DNA of 64,000 nt, taken from assembly GCA_019916065.1 (NCBI GenBank), contig CM034240.1, positions 32,377,149-32,441,148 on the forward strand, written 5' to 3'. The notes beneath the pieces were generated by a model, which had not been told where the DNA came from, did not search any database, and worked only from the letters and a program-made list of their open reading frames with translations. Source of the stretch: Vitellaria paradoxa. Lineage: Eukaryota; Streptophyta; Magnoliopsida; Ericales; Sapotaceae. The translations under genes were made by a program, and so were the position numbers. How positions within the stretch are numbered: position 1 is the first letter of the stretch; every line of letters begins with the position of its first letter. Positions 44,686-56,915 of this stretch are shown here, piece after piece.

Positions 44686-47600
44686 ATGAGGGTTGATCGA
44701 GCATGGATATACAATAGGCTCATGCCTGGTAAAAAAGGAATAACATTGGAGTCTCAACTTGGGCTTGATGAATTTTTTCAATTTGTAACTACGCAAGTAA
44801 ATTTTACTAGTGAGGGGAAAATTAGGTGTCCGTGTTTGAAGTGCAAGAATCGAAAGTGTTCTGATGTTGACAATGTAAAACTTCATTTGTATCGAAATGG
44901 GTTCCTCCCAAAACACTATGAATGGCATGCCCGCGGGGGGCCATACATTTTCCCCTTAAATTATAGAAATAACGAAGAGGTTGGCACTGTAAGTGAAACA
45001 ACCCCTTCAATAGGTAATTCAGTTAGGGATGTGGTGTTTGATGCGGTTGGATGTGATAGGACATCAAATGAACTTGTCTGAATGGATGAGATGCCTGATG
45101 CAAGTGCACAAAGGTTCTATGACTTACTAAATGCTGTAGATGAGCCTTTGTGGCCCGGGTGTGATGTTCAATCTCAATTGTCCATAGTTGTTCAGCTTTT
45201 GAATATCAAGTCCGATTATAATTTACCTGAAGCCTGTTATGGTGCTATATGTCAACTTATTAAGGATGTTACACCTGAAGGGGATAAAATGCCCAAAAAC
45301 TTTTACGAGACAAAAAAACTTGTCTCTGGTTTGGGGCTTCCATATGAACAAATAGAGTGCTGTGTTAATGGGTGTATTTTTTCAGGAAAGAATATTAGAG
45401 GTTGGCAGAATGCAAGTTTTGTAATCATCCCAGATGGAAGCTAAAAAAAGGGAGTACAGGAGTGGAGAAGAACGTACCCTATGCAAGAATGCACTACCTT
45501 CCATTGACACCAAGATTACAGTGCTTGTATGTGTCAACAGTAACAGCTAAGCATATGAGATGGCATGCAGAGCACGAACCCCTCTCTGGGAGCATGAGTC
45601 ATCCTTCCGACGCGAAGGATTGGAAATCTTTCAATCGCACCCACCCCACATTCTTTGCCGAGTCTCGAAATGTAAGACTCAGACTCTCTACTGATGGTTT
45701 CACTCCATTTGGACAGTCTGGTAAGTAGTATTCTTGTTGGCTTGTGATATTAACGCCGTATAATCTGCCACCTGGGATGTGTATGAAAACACCATACATG
45801 TTTCTTACTGCTATAATGCCTGGTCCCAAAAACTCTAAGCAAAAGTTAGATGTGTATTTGCAACCTTTGCTGGACGAGTTGATGCGGTTATGGGAAGTAG
45901 GAGTTCCTACATATGACATTTCATTGAGGCAAAATTTTAAAATGCGGGCTGCTCTGATGTGGACAATTAGCGACTTTCCAGCTTATGGCATGTTATCTGG
46001 ATGGAGTACAGCAAGTAGATTATTGTGACCATATTGCATGGAGAAGTCAAAAGCATTTAGGCTTCAACATTCTCGCAAACAATACTTCTTCGACTGTCAT
46101 CGTCAATTCTTACCATCTGATCACCTTTTTTGAAAGAATAAAACCTCATTTAGGAAGAATCGAACTAAGAATTCACTGCCCCCACAAAGATTAAACGGGA
46201 ATCAAATTTGGGCCCGAGTGAAAGATTTGCCTACCGTCCTTGAAAATGGTGGGGAAGATATACCTAAAGGTGAAGGAGAATATCACAATTGGCGTAAGTA
46301 AAGTATATTTTGGAGTCTACCATATTGGAGGACTAATCTCATTAGGCATAACCTTCACGTTATGCACATTATTAAAAAATTTTTTGACAACATCTGTAAT
46401 ACTATATTTGATGTAAAAGGGAAGACAAAAGACAATGATAATGCAAGGAGGGATTTACATAAAATTTGCCGTTGGAATGACTTGGAATTATGTGAGAGAG
46501 GTACCAAAAAACCAAGGGCTTGCTCCTGTTTGGACAAAAATTCTCGAAAAATATTGTTAGAATGGATCAAATCTTTAAAATTTCCAGATGGTTATGTCTC
46601 AAATCTGTCAAGATGTGTGGACATGAGAGAATGCAAGTTGTTCGGCCTCAAGAGTCATGATTGCCATGTTTTCATGATTCGATTGATCCCCATTGCATTT
46701 CGTTATTTGCTTCCCGATAGTGTGTGCAAAGCATTGACAAAATTGACTTTGTTCTTCAAAGACCTGACTTCTAGAATGTTGCACGATGATCAAATACTTA
46801 AATTGGAAGAAAGCATTGCTATCATCATATGCAAGTTAGAGAAAATTTCCCCCCAAGCTTTTTTGATTCAATGGAGCACTTGCTAATCCATTTACCCTAC
46901 AAAGCTCTAGTTAGAGGACCTTACAATATAGGTGGATGTATCTATTTGAAAAGTTAGTCAAATATTTATAAATTGCAGAAATTATCTGTGTATTTATTGT
47001 ATGCTGATAATTCTATATTCTTAGGTTCTTGTACAATTTGAAAAAGAATGTGAAGAATAAGACAAGAGTTGAGGCTTCAATATGTAATGCGTACATAGTT
47101 GAAGAAGTGTCAAGTTTTTGTGCCTATTACTTTGAACCTCATGTCTAAACAAAGAGTAGAAGAGTCGAGCGAAATAATGATGGTGGTTGTGAGGAGTCAA
47201 GCCCTTCAAGCATTTCAATGTTTAGTTATCTGGGACGTCCATTAGGTGCTTCAAAAACAAAATTCCTAACAGATAAGGAACACAATGCAGTGGCACTATA
47301 TATGTTGTTGAATACCAAAGAAGTCCAACTTTATGCAGAGTAAGTCATTCATTTGTTTAGTGATTTGAAATGGGTCATTTGGTTTTATAACTTACTCTTT
47401 GATGTTTATTTAAAATCTAGATTGTTTAAGGTTGAAAAACATCTTAACATGACTACAATGTCGGAATCCGAGATTGAAGGAGCATTGGAAAGAGAGTTTG
47501 TTCAATGGTTTGAAAGATACGTAAGTATTATCAAATGTCTTTACCTTCAAAATAAATTTTTTGTTTAACTTAATACTTAAAAATTGTCTGTGTATGTGTG

Positions 47601-47734
47601 GAAATTAGGCACATGATCCAATCAACAATGTAGCAAATGAGGAAATAAAGCACATGGCTTGGGGACCAAAGAGTATTGTTCGAACTTACTCACAATTTTT
47701 CGTTAATGGGTACAACTTTCACACTATTGCCCAT

Positions 47735-47765
<31 letters not shown>

Positions 47766-48364
47766 CTACAAATAGTGGTGTATGCATGAAAGGTACTAAC
47801 GATGATGATGAGGACACGGTGAATTATTATGGTGTGCTTAAGGAAGTAGTGGAGTTAGAGTACACAGGAATGCCAATGAAACGGGTTTATTTGTTCCATT
47901 GTGATTGGTATGATACATGACAAGATGTGGGAGTGAGAATTCATTCGAAGTACAAAATAGTTGATATTACTCACAAGAGATTATGGAGCAAATATGAGCC
48001 ATTTGCACTTGCATATCAAGCCTCCCAAGTGTGTTTCTTACCATACCCAAGTCAAAGAAGAGATACTGCGAATTGGTTACATGTTTGTTCAATAGCTGCA
48101 AGACGGACTTTGAAAATGGCGATAGTAGATACTGCACTGCAAGAGGATAGAGTTCAAGCTTCAGATATTGATATTGTAGACAATCAGTTAGATAGTCTTA
48201 AAGATCATAGCGTTACTTTTGATGAAGTAGAGCCTACGATTAATGTTAGTTTACAAGAGGATGAAATCAAGTTCTTGAGTAGTTCTAGTGAAGAAGACTT
48301 ACAGGAACCTATCTATGAAATAGAAAATGAATTAAGTAGCGATTACAACAGCAAGAGTGATTAA
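44686..48364 (+). pseudogene. TNP2-type CACTA transposase, broken
   Basis: Domains in order: a transposase-associated domain (44686-44950, with 'CPCLKCKN' and 'GFLPKHYEWHARGG'); the TNP2 core (about 45400-46350, with 'CKFCNHPRWK', 'STDGFTPFGQ', 'LTPYNLPPGMCMKTPYMFL' and 'DFPAYGMLSGWSTA'); a region ending 'LPYKALVRGPYNI' (about 46360-47330, DUF4218-like); and a DUF4216-like part (about 47580-48100, with 'YYGVLKEVVELEYTGMP' and 'LFHCDWYDT'). Stops at 45079-45081, 45726-45728, 46026-46028 and 47918-47920, plus more near 46136 and 46300, interrupt otherwise consistent frames, and there are frameshifts near 45380 and 46845. Several stops are where family members have Gln or Arg, so C-to-T change explains them. 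An A-run of about 26 nt at 47739-47764 adds lysines. The protein cannot be made intact. Confidence 0.88.
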
Positions 48365-48702
48365 ACAAGGTTAGTTTGTTTTATAGTTTGAATTATAGCT
48401 GACCATCTCTTTGTAACATTTTGGTTGAATTTATTTTCTGGGACCTATAAAGTTGTCCTTTAATATGTCTCTTTTAATTGAAATAATGTATTATTTTTTC
48501 TTTTGCTTTCCTGAGTGAGTGTCTTTTATTCAATCTACTTTATTTTGTAGTTTGAATTATACTTAGAATATCTTTTTGTAACATTAATTTTATGTGCATA
48601 TATTTTGATTGAAGGAGCATCATCTAATTTTCTATTTTTAATTGGAATAGTGTACTATTTATACTCTTGTTCTCATGAATAATTGGTGTGTTGTCTTCAG
48701 TT

Positions 48703-51275
48703 ATGGCACGTGGCAAGAAATTAGGTCGTGTAGGATCTAATACTGGGAAAGGACGAGGCCGAACTGCATTGCCCTCAACCAACTGCGAAACAACATCTAC
48801 TCAAGTCTCTGATTCTACACCCTCGCATTTGCTGTCTACTCATAGCCCAAGTAATCAGGCCCAACCTACTTTAGGGCCTGAGAATAGCTTAAGTGTGGGC
48901 ACTACTTCATCTCATTTTCCATGTATTCCTGGTGATCAAGCCCAGCATACTCCTAATACTCACGCCCAATCTCAGTCTACTCCTCTTGATGTTCATAATG
49001 AGTCCCAACCCACTCCTGATGATCAGTCCCTAGCCTACTTCAGGCCCTGAGGTTGTCCAGCCAGCTTCTTCATCTTCAGCTCTTGATGCTTCATTTGAGG
49101 GCAAGATACATGTTTGGATCGAAGGAGATGAGTAAGTGGATTCTTTTTAACATTGATGTATAAATAGTTATCTACTATTTCGCATGTCTACATTTTTTGA
49201 CCTTAGTAATTTTCTTTTTCAATTCTGACAGTAGCCATTTTGCTTAATATTTTTTTTGGTAATTTTTATTTCATTGTAGAATTCTTTGCAATGCCAAGCC
49301 TAACAACAAACCGGTGTGATCCATTCAACCAATTGTGCAAAGTATGTTTTTAGGACCATACCCCAGCTGGACGAAAATCCTACCTTCAGTTAGGGACATA
49401 TGGTATGTTGAGTGGATGCTAAGTGCTACTTTTTTTGTTTGTGAAATAGCTGTGGGGACATGTATTTACAGGCTTAAGTGATTTGACAATTCTTATTGGC
49501 AATGTGCATAAACAATACAAATGGGATGCCAAATATAATTCAACCATGGGGACAACATAGGAAAAGAAAGGCAATAAGAGTTACAAATGCTTGATGGATC
49601 AAGTTCGTAATGGGGAAATCAAGCATGAGTTTATCAAAGTTGAGCACTATGAGGAACTGCGAGCACTTTGGGATAGTGAAGGATATAAGAAGCTCTCAAG
49701 AACTATATCAGCAAATACAAAATAGTGATTGTGGGGGGTTCACATCATTCTGGAGGATCCATCCCAGCCACAGTGCACGAGAGGAAATTGATAATCTAAT
49801 CTCTCTAAATTTACTCTTAAGTTATGAATTAACTAGTTTTTAGTCTATGATTAACATACAATATCTCTTTATTTCATGATTAAAATAAATGTAGGAGGAG
49901 AAATATCAAAGGGACTATTCGCAGTGTGATGTTTATCTTTTCACCCACACGACCAATACTGAAGAAGAGGTTGAGCAGGTGCTTGAAAGAGAACGCCTAA
50001 TGCTAGCGGGGAAAGAGATGGATCATGAGGGGCCACAACTTATATTTGTTGACAAGCGGTTAAAGGAAATCTATGTAAGTATCATAATTTGATTTTTTAC
50101 ATTTCTATGTAATTGTTTCTTCAATATGGTGTTGGAGGTGTTGGATTTGATTGTTTCTTCAATATGGTGTTGGAGGTGTTGGATTTGATTCATTTGCAAT
50201 AATATTATTAGCTCTTGGAGGTGTTGGAGGTGTTGGAGGTAATTGATTGATTTGAATATGGTCTTGGTGGTGTTGGAGGTGTTAATTGCTCTTGGATATG
50301 GTCTTGGGGATATATATATCTAAAACCAGTTTACTTTACTTTTAGTTAATTTGTATAGGTTGCAAGTTGTCCAATTAACTCCACTTCAATTTCGTTTAAC
50401 AAAGAGGATGTGTAATTAGTTTTAATTTTAATTTTTGGATATATATCATCTACCGTTTATCAAATTCAACTAGTTCAATGTAATAGATATGATTGTTACT
50501 CTTTAAATCTTGCAACTATTAGGTGATATTGGATGCAATTTGAATATTCTATATATATTCTACAATTTGCCCAATTGAATTTAAATAGTTTTGTTCATGG
50601 TCTTGGGAATGTTGATTCATTTGCAATAATGTTGGTGAAAATTTAGTATTTACATTTTGGTGTAGATTGTGATTGGATATGATCTTAGGGATGTTGAAGT
50701 TGATTAATTTTAGATGACATTGTTGAAAAATTGTTTCTTTTTCATATACGCGAGATTTAGCTTTATTGTCTTTATATTATTTATAAGATAAGTTGAAGAA
50801 TATTAACTACATTTTACGTTTACTGCATGTTTCTTGTATCGTATTGTTGTGACGACAAAGTACCAGGAAGAATTAGCAAAGGGAATGGCGCAAATTGCTA
50901 GCCAAACACCTAAAGGGGAGTAGCCTCCACCAGTGAACAAGGTTGATGTTTGGTTACAGGTTGTGGGACCACCAAAGAAGGGAAGAATAGTTTATGGCAT
51001 GGGATCCCTCAGCTCTAGTTGCTTAGAGAAGTCCACTACATATAGGTCGTCATCTTCTTCATCCTGTTCATCATCACAGCCGTCAGACTATGTTTAGACA
51101 ACAGAATTTCAGCAGTGTTGAGGAGTCTGTGCAAAAGGCTCTTACTGTGTATCTTGGAGAGCTAAAAAAAGCAAACGAACATCTTAAATCTAAAGTTGCA
51201 TCCCTAACACAACAGGTTAGGTAGCTCAAAGGATTGGATCCATCACAGGATGCGCCTTCTAATGATCCTTGATAA
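48703..51275 (+). pseudogene. Second CACTA gene, TNPA / Transposase_24-like, broken
   Basis: The likely first coding exon starts at 48703, after a splice-acceptor-like 'ttgtcttcag', with a basic Gly/Arg-rich N-terminus ('MARGKKLGRVGSN') and then Ser/Thr/Pro/Gln-rich sequence to about 49050. Later pieces match the plant Transposase_24 region: 'HKQYKWDAKYN' (about 49510), 'VEHYEELRALWDSEGYKKLS' (about 49640-49700), then 'HTTNTEEEVEQVLERERLML' (49950-50010) and 'LIFVDKRLKEIY' (about 50040-50075). The 3' part near 50870-51270 has 'EELAKGMAQIA', a Ser-rich patch and 'LKSKVASLTQQV', interrupted by stops. These proteins bind subterminal repeats and assist the transposase. Exon borders are approximate. 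Confidence 0.7.
50113..50310 (+). repeat. Small tandem repeats in a TNPA-like gene intron
   Basis: A 38-bp unit, 'ttgtttcttcaatatggt...' to 'ggatttga', occurs twice in a row (50113 and 50151). The 9-mer 'ggaggtgtt' then recurs several times to 50290. Confidence 0.8.
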
Positions 51276-51479
51276 CTTGGTTCGGAATTATGAACTTGTT
51301 TGTTTTAGACATTGATGAACTTTTACTCTATACTTTGTTTCAATTTGCAAGTTTGATGTGCTTTTTGGTGAATTAATGATGCCAACTGGATTTGAGTTTA
51401 TGGGATTTTAATTGAATGGATGATTTTGTGCGTTTTGATTGTATTATTTTGCGGAGTTGTTATGTTAAATACAGGCTGG

Positions 51480-52205
51480 CAATAGGTTGGTAATAAAGAT
51501 TTAATTACCAACTATTTTAACCAGTTGGTAAACTACCAACCAAATTTACCAACCGAATTCGGTTGGCAACCATAAGCATTAGCAACTAAAACTTTAGTTG
51601 GTGATTTTCCAACAGGTAAAATTACCAACCAATCACAACAGTTGGCAAATTTAACAACAAACAATTTAGCAACTGATAAAATGGTTGGTAAATTACCCAC
51701 CGAAAATTTTAATATTGCAGACCAATAATAGCAGTTGGTAATTACCAAGTACATTTCAGTTGGTATATTACCAACTGACATTTCAGTGGGCAAAATACCA
51801 ACTAATAATATCAGTTGCTACAAAGTAAATTTCGGTTGGTATATTATGAAATATCAATTTAATATTCAATAACAAATTACCAACCGAATGTTAAATAATA
51901 CCAACTAACAAATCGGTCAGCAATTACCTACTGAAGAATCAGTTGGCAATAACAACTTCAATTGGTAATTACCAACCAAAATTTTGAAACTTAATTTCAC
52001 ACCAATAACAAATTACCAACTAATTTATTTAATTTACTAACCAAAATTCGGTTGGTAATTACCAACCAAACTTAAAAATTTTGGTTGGTAAACATTACCA
52101 ATTAGGATTTTGCCACTAACCAAAATCGGTTGGAAATCAGTTTGTAATCCATGATTACCAATCGAATTTAGCCTATTACCAACTGATTTTGTCAGTTGAT
52201 AATCA
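51480..52205. repeat. Right subterminal repeat array of the CACTA element
   Basis: About 0.73 kb of 'taccaacc'/'ggttggta' words in both orientations, the counterpart of the left array. Between the last TNPA-like coding trace (about 51275) and this array lies plain 3' flank. Confidence 0.85.
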
Positions 52206-52225
52206 GCATTTTTCTAGTAGTGTTA

Positions 52226-53187
52226 TTATTTTCATAGAATATTACATCCACTAACTTTTGAAAGTGCTAGCAAATTTTTGCAGTAAGTGATTTTGTTTCA
52301 TGAATAACAAAATATTCAGTTTCTCACAAGAAATTTACTCAGTACCCATTAGGAGTGTCAAATTTTGATTAAAATAAAATAAAATGTAGGTGAATTTTAA
52401 ATTATTGGGTGTTTGGTGTATTTCTCAAAAAGTGTAAAGTTGAGAAAAAAATAGAGAAAATTAGTAAAATTTGGAGAAAGTAGAAAAATTGAAAATTTTT
52501 GGCAAAGAGAGTTGAAAAAATTTGAAAAAAAAGTAGATAAAGTTAAAAATTTTTAACCAAATTTAATACTCCAAATGCAACAAGAATCACTGAGGCACAA
52601 ACCAACCTCTTTACAAATGATTTGGAAGTTCAAAAAACTCACATTTAATGTGTATAAACATAAACAAATCATTTATCAATGGAACTAAAGAGTTTTGAGT
52701 TGAAGTGAAACAAAGGCTTGGAACTTGAATTCCTTGTATTTTTTTTTTTTATTGAAGTGAAAAAAAAAATGAACAAATGTTGTTTAAGAAAAAATATTTA
52801 CAGAAGTGCTGTTAATGAAAATGTATTTTAATAATACGTTTTAAAAGCACATTATCAAAATACATTTTCAACATTTTACAGTTTTCTTATATTTTCACAA
52901 GACCTAAAAACGGAATTTCATATTGCTATTTCTCATTTACTAGACAAGCATTGCATCTAAATATGGGATACGGCATCAAGATAAGCATCAATCTTGCATC
53001 ATCACAAATACTAGTTCACAGCATAGAAACCAGTAAATCTCAAAATAAAACACTATTACAGTAAACGCTCTCAAAAAAAAAAAAAAATCAACACATCACG
53101 AACTAGTAATACACTCCTTACCTTCACAGACTTTGATATACGAACATATATATATATATATATATATATGCAGGGCGAGTCTAAAAA
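52226..53187. other. Intergenic right flank of the CACTA element
   Basis: Contains a MITE-like copy of about 165 bp at 52405-52573 (left end 'ttgggtgtttggtgta', right end 'tactccaaatgcaa') and (TA)n at 53147-53169. No gene is seen. Confidence 0.5.
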
Positions 53188-54265
53188 TTTGAGGGCTTAG
53201 GTGAAATTTTTAAAAAAAGCCTAGCCTATGTAATTTCTTGTCTCGTTTTTCTATTTTTTGCATTGCAAAATCATTTATTAAAGTGCTATAATCAAGATAT
53301 TTTAATATTTCACTCTCATTCTGCTATTTTTTGAACTGTAAAATTATTTATTAAAATTTTATAATTGAGATTTTCTAATAGTTTGCTCTTAATGGATAAT
53401 ATGGCTAATCAATTTATCAAGGAATTAATTTTTCAACCTTTTTTTTTAATTTTTCAAAACCATATTTGTATTTTCTATTTAACATATTACTCACCATAAA
53501 GTTTTTAACTAGACAATCACAGTATTTATAATACAAATTTAGTTTTTAAATAAAAAATAAAATACTGAAATCAAGCAACCAACACAAATAAAAAAATTAT
53601 AAATAAACTAAAAATAAAATAAAAATTAAAAAAAAGAAAGTTATGAAAAGATAGAACTTGATATCAATGGATAAGAATTATACAAGCTCTTTATTTTATT
53701 TTTTAATGATATAAAGAATGAGTTGATTACTTAAGGATTGGATTTGGGTGATGATAAACCTGATAAGGATTGGATTTGGATGATAATAGGCAAAAACTTA
53801 ATTTGGTGATGATGATAAAGATTGGATTTGGATAATTTGTAGAATGAGTTAGGATGACATGTAAAATGGCTGAATAAGTACAAATTCTTTTAAGTTGTCT
53901 ATGGTATAGAAATAAAATTAAAAAAATAATAATACTTTTAATTAATAATAATACATTTAATAAGATAAATTATGAATCTATAGATAGAGTTGTAGGAAGT
54001 TCAAAAGTTTTTTCTAACTTCTAATTTGGTGTCATAAGATAATTATGAATATATAGATAGAGATACAGAAAATTCAAAATCTTCTATTTGTAGTTATCAG
54101 ATAAAATTTTAAATAAAATTAACAAATATAATAATTAATGCATTAATAAAATTTTGATTGGTTGAAAATATTATTTAATATTTTTATTACTAACAAAACT
54201 TTAAAAAAATTGAAGCCTTATCTCTTTGTGGGGCTCTAAGCAAGTTGCCTAGGATTGCCACAGCC
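53188..54265 (+). repeat. Dispersed repeat R1, copy A
   Basis: Starts near 'gagggcttaggtgaaatt' and ends 'gggctctaagcaagttgcct' then 'aggattgccacagccacg'. It contains 'aaggattggatttggatgat', 'aattatgaatatatagatag' and 'gaagttcaaaa' phrases shared with copy B and, in reverse, with 23470-27240. No coding capacity is seen. It may be a non-autonomous retroelement or DNA element. Confidence 0.6.
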
Positions 54266-55439
54266 ACGTATATATGTAAAAATGAATCCAAGGTTTTTAC
54301 TAAATGGGGTACCAGGCACCAAACACTTAAAAATAGTACAACAAGTTAATAAACAATTTCAGGGAGAGATAAAATTATTCATAGATATTAAACTAATTAA
54401 TATACTTTCCACAATTTAATAGTTAACTAATCCTTTTAATTAGCAGCTTTTAAAATTTATCAGAATATCTCTCGTTACTAAAAAAAATTATTATTCAAGT
54501 TTTTACTATTTATAGAATTTATTATGTTATATGTTATATTTTTTTGATGTTATGTACAAAAAATATTTAATAGTGCAATGAAAAATAAACTTTTTATCAT
54601 AAAAAGTACTCGGATTTGATTTTTATAAACTCCACTTCGTTGAAAAATTTTGGATTAACCTTAATATTTTAATAAGATCAAAATATCCTAATTTTGAATT
54701 AATTTATTTTTTTAATAAAACTAAAATACTAAAATTAATTTTAGGTCCAAAATGAGGGTGGTCACTTGTCCCGTTGTAGCTCAACTCTGGTGTGTTTATA
54801 TATATATATATATATACTTATAAACGCATTATATATATACTGTACAAAAATATATATACACATATATACATGTATATTATACCTGAGGCGACGATCTCCG
54901 GCTTTAGGAGCTTGCTCCACCGGTGAATCGAGCTGAATGGTAGCCGTCTAAGTTGCTGGGCAAGCATATGCACGGCGATGTGGGCTTGAAAAAAAAAAAC
55001 AATATGAAAATGTATTTTTAGGTCTCATGAATTAAAAACGCATTTTTATATTACACTTTTCAAGTAAAGTAAAAATACGTTATCAAAATGTATTTTTATT
55101 AAAAATATTTTTTGTAAATATTTTCCTTCAAGGAACACTTAATCTTTTTCACCCTAACAGCCAAAATAATAATAATAATAATAATAAATAAAAATAAATA
55201 AATAATCTTCATTTTACAATCTGAACGTAAATATAATTATCAAAAGTATTAATCAATTTTGTAACGGCTAAAATATTAGTTGTTGCTCTCTAGTTTTGAA
55301 TTTTTCTCTTTCTTTGGTGCCAATCCATTGGAAATTCAAAATAAATCGGGGTAAACGTAACTCATTGAAGATCTTATCGGTTCAGGTAAATATTAAATGC
55401 GTTTTGTCTCAATATTTTGTGTTTGTTCAATTTCATTTT
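54266..55439. other. Intergenic with microsatellites
   Basis: AT-rich sequence with (TA)n at 54798-54816, further ATAT runs to 54875, and (AAT)n/(AAAT)n at 55168-55203. A short less AT-rich patch lies at 54885-54990. The open frame at 55296-55502 is not recognised. Confidence 0.5.
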
Positions 55440-55848
55440 TTAAATAGTCATTTATGCCTTTTAGAGTTTAAATTTATAGTAGGTATATTTTTTATTTCTT
55501 AAAAGTTATTTGATTTGTAAATTTTTTTTTTTTTGGTTTGAATTTTTTTATTTTGTTATATTTTCTATCAGAAAGAGGGAATTCTATAAAAATAAAAATT
55601 TTACTTTGGTTAGAATTTGTTTATAGTGGATTATTAATTCAATTATTAATAATATTCCAACGTTTTTGGAAACTAATCAAAAAGACGATTTCGGTCTACG
55701 ATTATGATAGATCACGAGCGCGTATTGCAAATGTGTTCACATCGCAAGTGACATCAAACGCGGAAACGAGGAGGATTTAAACAAAAACGACAATCAAATA
55801 TACATGTCCCAAAAGTCTGTCGACAAACCCCAACTAGAAAACTACATT
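55440..55848 (+). repeat. Duplicate of the CHMP1 5' flank, orphan copy
   Basis: About 400 bp aligns, at roughly 90% by eye, with 57535-57905 directly upstream of CHMP1. Shared blocks include 'tttgaatttttttattttgt', 'ggattattaattcaattatt', 'actaatcaaaaagacgattt', 'gtgttcacatcgcaagtg' and 'gtctgtcgacaaaccc'. The similarity stops at 'aactagaaaa', just before the CHMP1 leader, and R1 sequence follows. Confidence 0.85.
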
Positions 55849-55849
55849 A

Positions 55850-56915
55850 TCTAACAATACAAATATAACCTTTAAATAAAAAATAAAATATTAAAATCTA
55901 GTAACCAAAACAAATAAAAAAATTAGAAATAATTATGTTTTTACTCTCTACACTAAAGGTAAAAATCATTTATATTACCTGAATTTTAAAAATTATATTT
56001 GTATCCATTATACTTTGAACTATAGTGAAATTGTAAATGGTGTTAAATTTTTAAGTGAAAAGATAAAAATACTCATTAAAAATCAAATAGAATCTGGGGT
56101 GTAAGTTAGGTAACATAAACACAGGAGTATAAATGTAATTTTTAAATTTACTTAGAGTTAAAATCATTATATTTAATAATTTTTTTAATGTTTTCATTTT
56201 AATTCAAAATACAAGTGATATAAAATTCAAAGGGTATAAATTATTTCACTTTGAGTACAAAAGCTAAAAGAATAATTAATCAAATAAATTATAAATAAAC
56301 TAAACATAAAATTAAAAAAAAAAAAGGTTGTGGAATGATAAAACTTGGTATAAAAGAGTAAGAATTACACAAGAACTATCTTTGTTTTATTTTTTTTGCG
56401 CGATGAAGATAATGATTGGATTTAAATGATGATATAAAGAATGAGTTGATTAACATAGATAAGGATTGGATTTGGATAATGGTGGGCAATAAGGATTGGA
56501 TTTGGAAATTACAACATTATGTAGAATGACTGTCATCTTTTTAAGTTCTGATTTAGTATCTATCTTATAGAAATAAAATTAAAAAAATAATACTTTTAAT
56601 TAATACTAATGCCTTTAATAAAATAAATTATGAATATATAGATAAAGTTGTAAAAAGTTCAAAAGTTTTTTTTGTGTCAAAAGATAATTATAAATATATA
56701 GATGAAATGTAGGAAGTTCAAAATCTTTTATTTGTAGTTATTAGATAAAGTTTTAAATAAATTTAAAAAAATATTAATTAATGTATTAATATAATTTTGA
56801 TTGGTTAAAAATATTATTTAATATTTTTATTGCTAATAAAATTTTTAAAAAAATTGAAGTCTTATCTTTTTGTGTGGCTCTAGGCAAGTTGCTTAGGGTG
56901 GCCTCGGGTGGATCT
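55850..56915 (+). repeat. Dispersed repeat R1, copy B, 5'-truncated and MITE-interrupted
   Basis: Aligns with the part of copy A from about 53520 to its end ('gtggctctaggcaagttgct'). The extra sequence at 55932-56287 is a MITE absent from copy A. Confidence 0.7.
55932..56287. mobile_element. 356-bp MITE with about 10-bp target duplication (Mutator-like)
   Basis: Flanked by 'attagaaata' (55922-55931) and 'attataaata' (56288-56297), a 10-bp duplication with one mismatch. The ends are long imperfect inverted repeats of about 45 bp ('attatgtttttactctctac' at the left; the right end reads inward 'taattattcttttagctttt'). R1 copy A lacks it. The duplication length fits Mutator-type MITEs. Relatives are at 12532 and 29826. 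Confidence 0.75.

Larger units (their letters stand above)
40721..52222 (+). mobile_element. Complete but dead CACTA (En/Spm) transposon, 11.5 kb
   Basis: The left end 'CACTAGTAGAAAAAAGCTGA' at 40721 and the inverted right end 'CACTACTAGAAAAATGCTGA' ending at 52222 are the terminal inverted repeats. TTA at 40718-40720 and 52223-52225 is the 3-bp duplication expected for CACTA elements. Long subterminal arrays, a TNP2-type transposase and a TNPA/Transposase_24-type second gene lie in the same order as in En/Spm relatives, all on the plus strand. Both genes are interrupted, so mobility in cis is not expected, although the ends could still be used by a trans-acting transposase. Confidence 0.93.
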
